Shown here: positions 58,284 to 64,000 of the stretch, in pieces
Layout: the number at the start of each line of letters is the position of its first letter
How positions within the stretch are numbered: position 1 is the first letter of the stretch
NCBI GenBank assembly: GCA_024695445.1
Contig: JAILIG010000133.1
Coordinates: 1-64,000 of the forward strand
Source: Oscillospiraceae bacterium
GTDB taxonomy: Bacteria; Bacillota; Clostridia; Oscillospirales; Ruminococcaceae
Reading direction: 5' to 3'
Length of the DNA: 64,000 nucleotides
Notes under the pieces: generated by a model
Seen by the model: the letters and a program-made list of their open reading frames with translations, nothing else
Databases searched by the model: none
Told to the model about the DNA's origin: nothing
Position numbers and translations under genes: made by a program

Positions 58284-59776
58284 ATTTCTATCCGGAATTT
58301 GAGGTCGTGCGCAGTGACAGCCGGTGTATCCGCTGCCGCGTCTGCGAACGCCAGTGCGCCAATGAAGTACACTGGTACGATGCCGACGGCAAGGTCATGC
58401 TCTCCGACGAATCGAAATGCGTGAACTGTCAGCGGTGTGTGACGCTCTGTCCGACCAGAGCGCTGAAGATTGTCAAGAGCGACTGCCGCCTGCGCGAAAA
58501 CGCCAACTACTCCGATCAGACGATCAAGGAGATCTACCGGCAGGCGGAGACCGGCGGCGTGCTGCTGTCGTCTATGGGAAATCCGAATCCGCTGCCGGTC
58601 TACTGGGACCGGATCCTGATTAACGCTTCGCAGGTGACCAATCCGCCGATTGATCCGCTCAGAGAACCGATGGAAACCCGTGTGTCGCTCGGCAAAAAGC
58701 CCGATCACATCACGAGAAACCCGGACGGCTCGATCGACACGAAGCTGCCGCCGCAGCTGACGCTCAGTATGCCGGTGATGTTCTCGGCGATGAGCTACGG
58801 CTCGATCAGCTACAATGCACACGCTTCGCTTGCCAGAGCGGCATCCGCGCTCGGCATTTACTATAACACCGGCGAGGGCGGTCTGCACGAGGATTTCTAT
58901 CAGTACGGAAAGAACACGATCGTGCAGGTTGCGTCCGGACGCTTCGGTGTCCACAAGGACTATCTCGAAGCGGGCGCGGCCATCGAAATCAAGATGGGAC
59001 AGGGCGCAAAGCCCGGCATCGGCGGACATCTGCCCGGCACGAAGGCGGTCGGGGATGTCTCCAAGACACGCATGATTCCGGAGGGCAGCGATGCGATTTC
59101 GCCGGCACCGCATCACGATATTTATTCGATCGAGGATCTGCGGCAGCTTGTGTATTCGCTCAAGGAGGCGACGGAATACCGTCTGCCGGTGATCGTCAAG
59201 GTCGCGGCGGTGCATAACATCGCGGCGATTGCAAGCGGCATTGCGCGCTCCGGTGCGGATATCATCGCAATCGACGGCTTCCGCGGCGGCACGGGTGCGG
59301 CTCCGACCAGGATCCGTGACAATGTCGGCATCCCGATTGAGCTGGCGCTTGCGGCGGTCGATAAGCGGCTCAGAGATGAGGGCATCCGCAACAATGTTTC
59401 GATCATCTGCGGCGGCTCGGTCCGCTCGGCGGCGGATGTGGTCAAGGCAATCGCACTCGGCGCGGATGCGTGCTACATCGCAACGGCAGCCTGTCTTGCC
59501 ATGGGATGTCATCTCTGCCGGAGCTGCCACACGGGCAAATGCAACTGGGGCATTGCAACGCAGCGTCCCGATCTGGTCAAGCGCCTGAATCCCGATATCG
59601 GCTCGCAGCGGCTCATCAATCTGATGGACGCATGGCGGCATGAAATCAAGGAGCTGATGGGCGGCATGGGCATCAACTCGATCGAAGCACTGCGCGGAAA
59701 CCGGCTGATGCTGCGCGGCGTCGGGCTGACCGAAAAGGAATTGCAGATACTTGGCATTTCTCATGCCGGCGAGTGA
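58280..59776 (+). CDS. Glutamate synthase FMN/Fe-S subunit (GltB2-type)
   Basis: The 498-residue protein begins with a two-cluster ferredoxin-like domain ('CIRCRVCERQC', 'CVNCQRCVTLCPTRA'). It continues into the FMN-binding glutamate synthase barrel ('SAMSYGSISYNAHASLARAA', 'IIAIDGFRGGTGAAPTRIRDNVG') and ends with the Cys cluster 'CHLCRSCHTGKCNWGIATQ' for the 3Fe-4S centre. It makes glutamate from 2-oxoglutarate and ammonia. The start is TTG overlapping the stop of the amidotransferase gene, with AAAGGAGGG upstream. Confidence 0.95.
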   Translation: MNFYPEFEVVRSDSRCIRCRVCERQCANEVHWYDADGKVMLSDESKCVNCQRCVTLCPTRALKIVKSDCRLRENANYSDQTIKEIYRQAETGGVLLSSMGNPNPLPVYWDRILINASQVTNPPIDPLREPMETRVSLGKKPDHITRNPDGSIDTKLPPQLTLSMPVMFSAMSYGSISYNAHASLARAASALGIYYNTGEGGLHEDFYQYGKNTIVQVASGRFGVHKDYLEAGAAIEIKMGQGAKPGIGGHLPGTKAVGDVSKTRMIPEGSDAISPAPHHDIYSIEDLRQLVYSLKEATEYRLPVIVKVAAVHNIAAIASGIARSGADIIAIDGFRGGTGAAPTRIRDNVGIPIELALAAVDKRLRDEGIRNNVSIICGGSVRSAADVVKAIALGADACYIATAACLAMGCHLCRSCHTGKCNWGIATQRPDLVKRLNPDIGSQRLINLMDAWRHEIKELMGGMGINSIEALRGNRLMLRGVGLTEKELQILGISHAGE

Positions 59777-59791
59777 AGCGGGGGCGTACAT

Positions 59792-60235
59792 ATGAAACGA
59801 ATCTATGTCAGGGAAGAATGGTGCCTCGGGTGCCATCTGTGCGAATATAACTGCGCATTTGCCAATTCCGGTATGACGGATATGGTCAAGGCGCTGCGCG
59901 GGAAAACAATCTATCCGCGCATTCAGGTCGAGACGGACGAAAACGGCGTAACCTACGCGGTCTCCTGCCGGCACTGCAAGGATCCGGTCTGCGTGAAAAG
60001 CTGCATTGCCGGCGCGATCTCCCAAAAGGACGGCGTCATCGAAATCAATCATGACAAATGCGTCGGCTGCCTGACCTGCGTGCTGGTATGTCCCTACGGC
60101 GCGGTGGTCGAGGACGGCAGCGGCGTCGCGCAGAAATGTGAGCTGTGCATGAAAAATGCCTGCGGTGCGCCGGCCTGTGTCAAGGGCTGTCCGAACGGCG
60201 CGATTGTGTATGAGGAGCGGGGTGAACGGGAGTGA
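59792..60235 (+). CDS. Polyferredoxin, electron carrier of the glutamate synthase
   Basis: The 147-residue protein has four Cys clusters ('CLGCHLCEYNC', 'CRHCKDPVCVKSC', 'CVGCLTCVLVCPYG', 'CELCMKNACGAPACVKGCP') in the DMSO-reductase beta-like order, enough for four 4Fe-4S centres. It lies between GltB2 and the FAD oxidoreductase and should pass electrons between them. Confidence 0.92.
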   Translation: MKRIYVREEWCLGCHLCEYNCAFANSGMTDMVKALRGKTIYPRIQVETDENGVTYAVSCRHCKDPVCVKSCIAGAISQKDGVIEINHDKCVGCLTCVLVCPYGAVVEDGSGVAQKCELCMKNACGAPACVKGCPNGAIVYEERGERE

Positions 60236-61470
60236 AAAGGTATATCATCATCGGAAACGGCGTTGCCGCGGCAGGCTGTATCGAGGGCATCCGCTCGGTC
60301 GATGCGGAGGGCAGCATCACGGTCATCTCCGCAGAGAATCATCCCGTATACTGCCGCCCGCTGATTTCGTATTATCTCGAACAGAAAACCGATCTGAAGC
60401 GGATGCAGTACCGCGCAGATTCCTTTTACGCGGATCATCATGTGAATCTGGTCTGCGGCAGATCGGCCGCGGAGATCCGCGCAGAGGAAAAGGAGATCGT
60501 TCTGGACAACGGCGACAGCTTCTCCTACGACGCCCTCTGCTGCTGCACGGGCTCTTCACCGTTCGTGCCGCCGATGACGGGGCTTGACACCGTGGAAAAC
60601 AAGTTCAGCTTCATGACGATCGACGACACGCTTGCACTCGAACAGGTGATTACGCCGGATTCCCGCGTGCTCATCATCGGCGCCGGACTGATCGGCCTGA
60701 AATGTGCGGAGGGACTGCACGGCCGCGTCAAGAGCATCACGGTCTGTGATCTGGCGCCGCGTGTCCTCTCGTCGATTCTCGATGACAAATGCGCCGCGAT
60801 GATGCAGAAGCATCTCGAAGCAAACGGCATTTCGTTCCTGCTCGGCACGAGCGCAAAGGAATTCAGCGGAAATCATGCCGTCATGCAGAACGGTGCAGAA
60901 GTTGATTTTGATGTGCTGGTGCTGGCCGTCGGTGTGCGCGCCAATACCGCACTGGTAAAGAATGCGGGCGGAGCTGGCGGCCGCGGCATCGCGGTCAGTG
61001 ATGCGTGTGAAACCTCTCTGCCGGATATTTACGCCGCAGGTGACTGTACCGAGTATCACGACATTTCGTCAGATACGGTCAAAGTCATGGCGCTGATGCC
61101 GAATGCGTATATGCAGGGGCATACGGCGGGCGTCAATATGGCAGGCGGCAGCGCCGTATTCGACAATGCGATCCCGATGAACTCCATCGGCTTTTTCGGG
61201 CTGCACTGTCACACTGCCGGCAGTCAGCCGGAGGGCTGTGAGATGTACGAGGAGGCGGATGAACAGCATATCAAGCGGCTGTTTATCAAGGACGACAGGC
61301 TGACCGGATTCATGCTGATCGGACAGATGCACCGGACGGGAATCTATACGGCGCTGATCCGCAGTCAGACGCCGCTGTCGTCGGTGGATTTCGCACGCCT
61401 GAAAATTGAGCCGCAGCTCGCGGCCATGGGCCGTGCGTACCGTGACAAAGTGCTGAAAGGAGCGGTCTGA
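60232..61470 (+). CDS. NAD(P)/FAD-dependent oxidoreductase of the glutamate synthase operon
   Basis: The 412-residue pyridine nucleotide-disulfide family protein has the FAD motif 'IIIGNGVAAAGCIEGIR' at the N-terminus, the NAD motif 'VLIIGAGLIGLKCAEGL' in the middle and the second FAD motif 'PDIYAAGDCTEY'. There is no redox-active Cys pair. It takes the place of GltD (small subunit) and would feed electrons from NAD(P)H to the ferredoxin. Start overlaps the ferredoxin stop by 4 bp. Confidence 0.92.
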   Translation: MKRYIIIGNGVAAAGCIEGIRSVDAEGSITVISAENHPVYCRPLISYYLEQKTDLKRMQYRADSFYADHHVNLVCGRSAAEIRAEEKEIVLDNGDSFSYDALCCCTGSSPFVPPMTGLDTVENKFSFMTIDDTLALEQVITPDSRVLIIGAGLIGLKCAEGLHGRVKSITVCDLAPRVLSSILDDKCAAMMQKHLEANGISFLLGTSAKEFSGNHAVMQNGAEVDFDVLVLAVGVRANTALVKNAGGAGGRGIAVSDACETSLPDIYAAGDCTEYHDISSDTVKVMALMPNAYMQGHTAGVNMAGGSAVFDNAIPMNSIGFFGLHCHTAGSQPEGCEMYEEADEQHIKRLFIKDDRLTGFMLIGQMHRTGIYTALIRSQTPLSSVDFARLKIEPQLAAMGRAYRDKVLKGAV

Positions 61471-62193
61471 ATGGAACTGAATGTATCGGCAATGGGCTTT
61501 TCCGAGGTCAATGAGCAGATGCGGCAGACAGCGGACCGCGAAATCACGCTGACGGGCTGCATCGGGCAGCGCTTTCTTGCAGCCGGAACCGGCGGCAAAT
61601 ATGTGAAGATCTGCGGCATCGCCGGAAACGCCCTCGGCGCGTACCTCAACGGCACGGTCATCGAGACCTTCGGCAATGCACAGGACGCAGTCGGCGACAC
61701 GATGAATGCGGGCGAGATCATCGTTCACGGCAACATCGGCGATGCGGCAGGCTACGCGATGCGCGGCGGAAAAATCTTCGTGCAGGGGAATGCCGGATAC
61801 CGGGCGGGCATCCACATGAAGGCCTATCAGGAGAAGGTGCCGGTCATGGTCATCGGCGGCAGGACCGGCAGCTTCCTCGGAGAATATCAGGCGGGCGGCA
61901 TCATCATCGTGCTGGGACTTTCCGGCGGGGAAAAGCCGATCGTCAGCAATTTCCCCTGCACCGGAATGCACGGCGGAAAGCTGTTTCTGCGGTCGGACTG
62001 CGCAGGCATTCACTTCCCGCATCAGGTGCATCACCGCATCGCCTCTGCGGACGAGCTGGAGGAAATCCGCCCGCATATCGCGGAATACTGTGCGCATTTC
62101 GGCGGCGATCCCGATGAGATTCTGAATGCACCGTTCACGCTTGTGACGCCGGACAGCGGCAACCCCTATCAGCAGATGTATGTAGCGAACTAA
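61471..62193 (+). CDS. Glutamate synthase GXGXG domain subunit (GltB3-type)
   Basis: The 240-residue protein is the beta-helix domain found at the C-terminus of full-length GltB. Repeated Gly patterns are seen: 'GCIGQRFLAAGTGGKYVKICGIAGNALGAYL', 'NIGDAAGYAMRGGKIFVQGNAGYRAG'. It directly follows the oxidoreductase stop with no gap. This completes the five-gene split glutamate synthase. Confidence 0.93.
   Translation: MELNVSAMGFSEVNEQMRQTADREITLTGCIGQRFLAAGTGGKYVKICGIAGNALGAYLNGTVIETFGNAQDAVGDTMNAGEIIVHGNIGDAAGYAMRGGKIFVQGNAGYRAGIHMKAYQEKVPVMVIGGRTGSFLGEYQAGGIIIVLGLSGGEKPIVSNFPCTGMHGGKLFLRSDCAGIHFPHQVHHRIASADELEEIRPHIAEYCAHFGGDPDEILNAPFTLVTPDSGNPYQQMYVAN

Positions 62194-64000
<1,807 letters not shown>

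Noticed and set aside
58169-60052. 627-codon open frame on the minus strand
   Set aside because: Exactly antisense to the conserved GltB2 gene; no start signals or family motifs.

Overview
The window comes from a GC-rich, Gram-positive anaerobe of the cellulolytic Ruminococcus type (Oscillospiraceae). The supporting evidence is two dockerin modules, a cohesin-dockerin adaptor that looks like ScaC, a GH11 xylanase lipoprotein, a split glutamate synthase built from GltB1/B2/B3-type subunits, strong AGGAGG ribosome sites, and many TTGACA-17-TATAAT promoters, often with an upstream TGn. The species assignment is inference. I see no rRNA, tRNA, CRISPR array, prophage or IS element.

Layout. 1-4.6 kb: a core translation operon (infB 3' part, small acidic ORF, rbfA, DHH phosphoesterase, truB, ribF). 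4.7-10.1 kb: an ABC-2 exporter operon of GldA/GldF/GldG type plus a DUF4340 protein. 10.2 kb: a 17-codon Cys-rich micro-ORF with its own promoter and terminator. 10.4-12.9 kb (minus): degV, an MFS permease and a TIGR04076-like protein. 13-25.3 kb: an XRE-type membrane regulator, DUF1292, YihY, the xylanase lipoprotein (minus), trmO, a DtxR-type regulator, mreCD, dnaD, a DnaC/DnaI-type loader, a nucleoside kinase, a SLOG-like protein and a divergent LCP protein. 25.5-33.5 kb: a nitrogen and redox block (candidate sRNA, two receiver-like regulators, gdhA, three-subunit transhydrogenase, Amt-PII fusion). 33.6-38.6 kb: mostly minus-strand housekeeping genes (tmk, rfbA, mscL, zinc ribbon, SMP-family protein) plus one plus-strand VanY-like pseudoenzyme. 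39-42.6 kb: a NatA/NatB-type ABC exporter. 42.8-54.6 kb: cellulosome-type and other secreted proteins interleaved with rpsB-tsf, glyA, an antiporter and an ATPase. 54.9-56.8 kb: an ECF sigma factor with a membrane partner. 57.2-64 kb: the glutamate synthase operon running into pyrG and purF (cut by the window end).

The main theme is nitrogen assimilation. Ammonium enters through Amt-PII, is fixed by GdhA and glutamate synthase, transhydrogenase can supply NADPH, and PyrG/PurF consume glutamine. Three transcription units (amt, the AraC-type regulator, glutamate synthase) start with a leader in which a hexaloop hairpin (loop A at position 1, G at position 4) overlaps the 5' arm of an intrinsic terminator. 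This is the layout expected for ANTAR-protein antitermination. The amt and glutamate synthase promoters are nearly identical, including the spacer.

Other points of interest are a modular dispersed repeat family (six intergenic copies with the core TTGAYCKAAAGCGCTCCG or its inverse), the 17-residue peptide gene preceded by two repeats 22 bp apart, and a roughly 90-nt orphan transcript at 25.5 kb.
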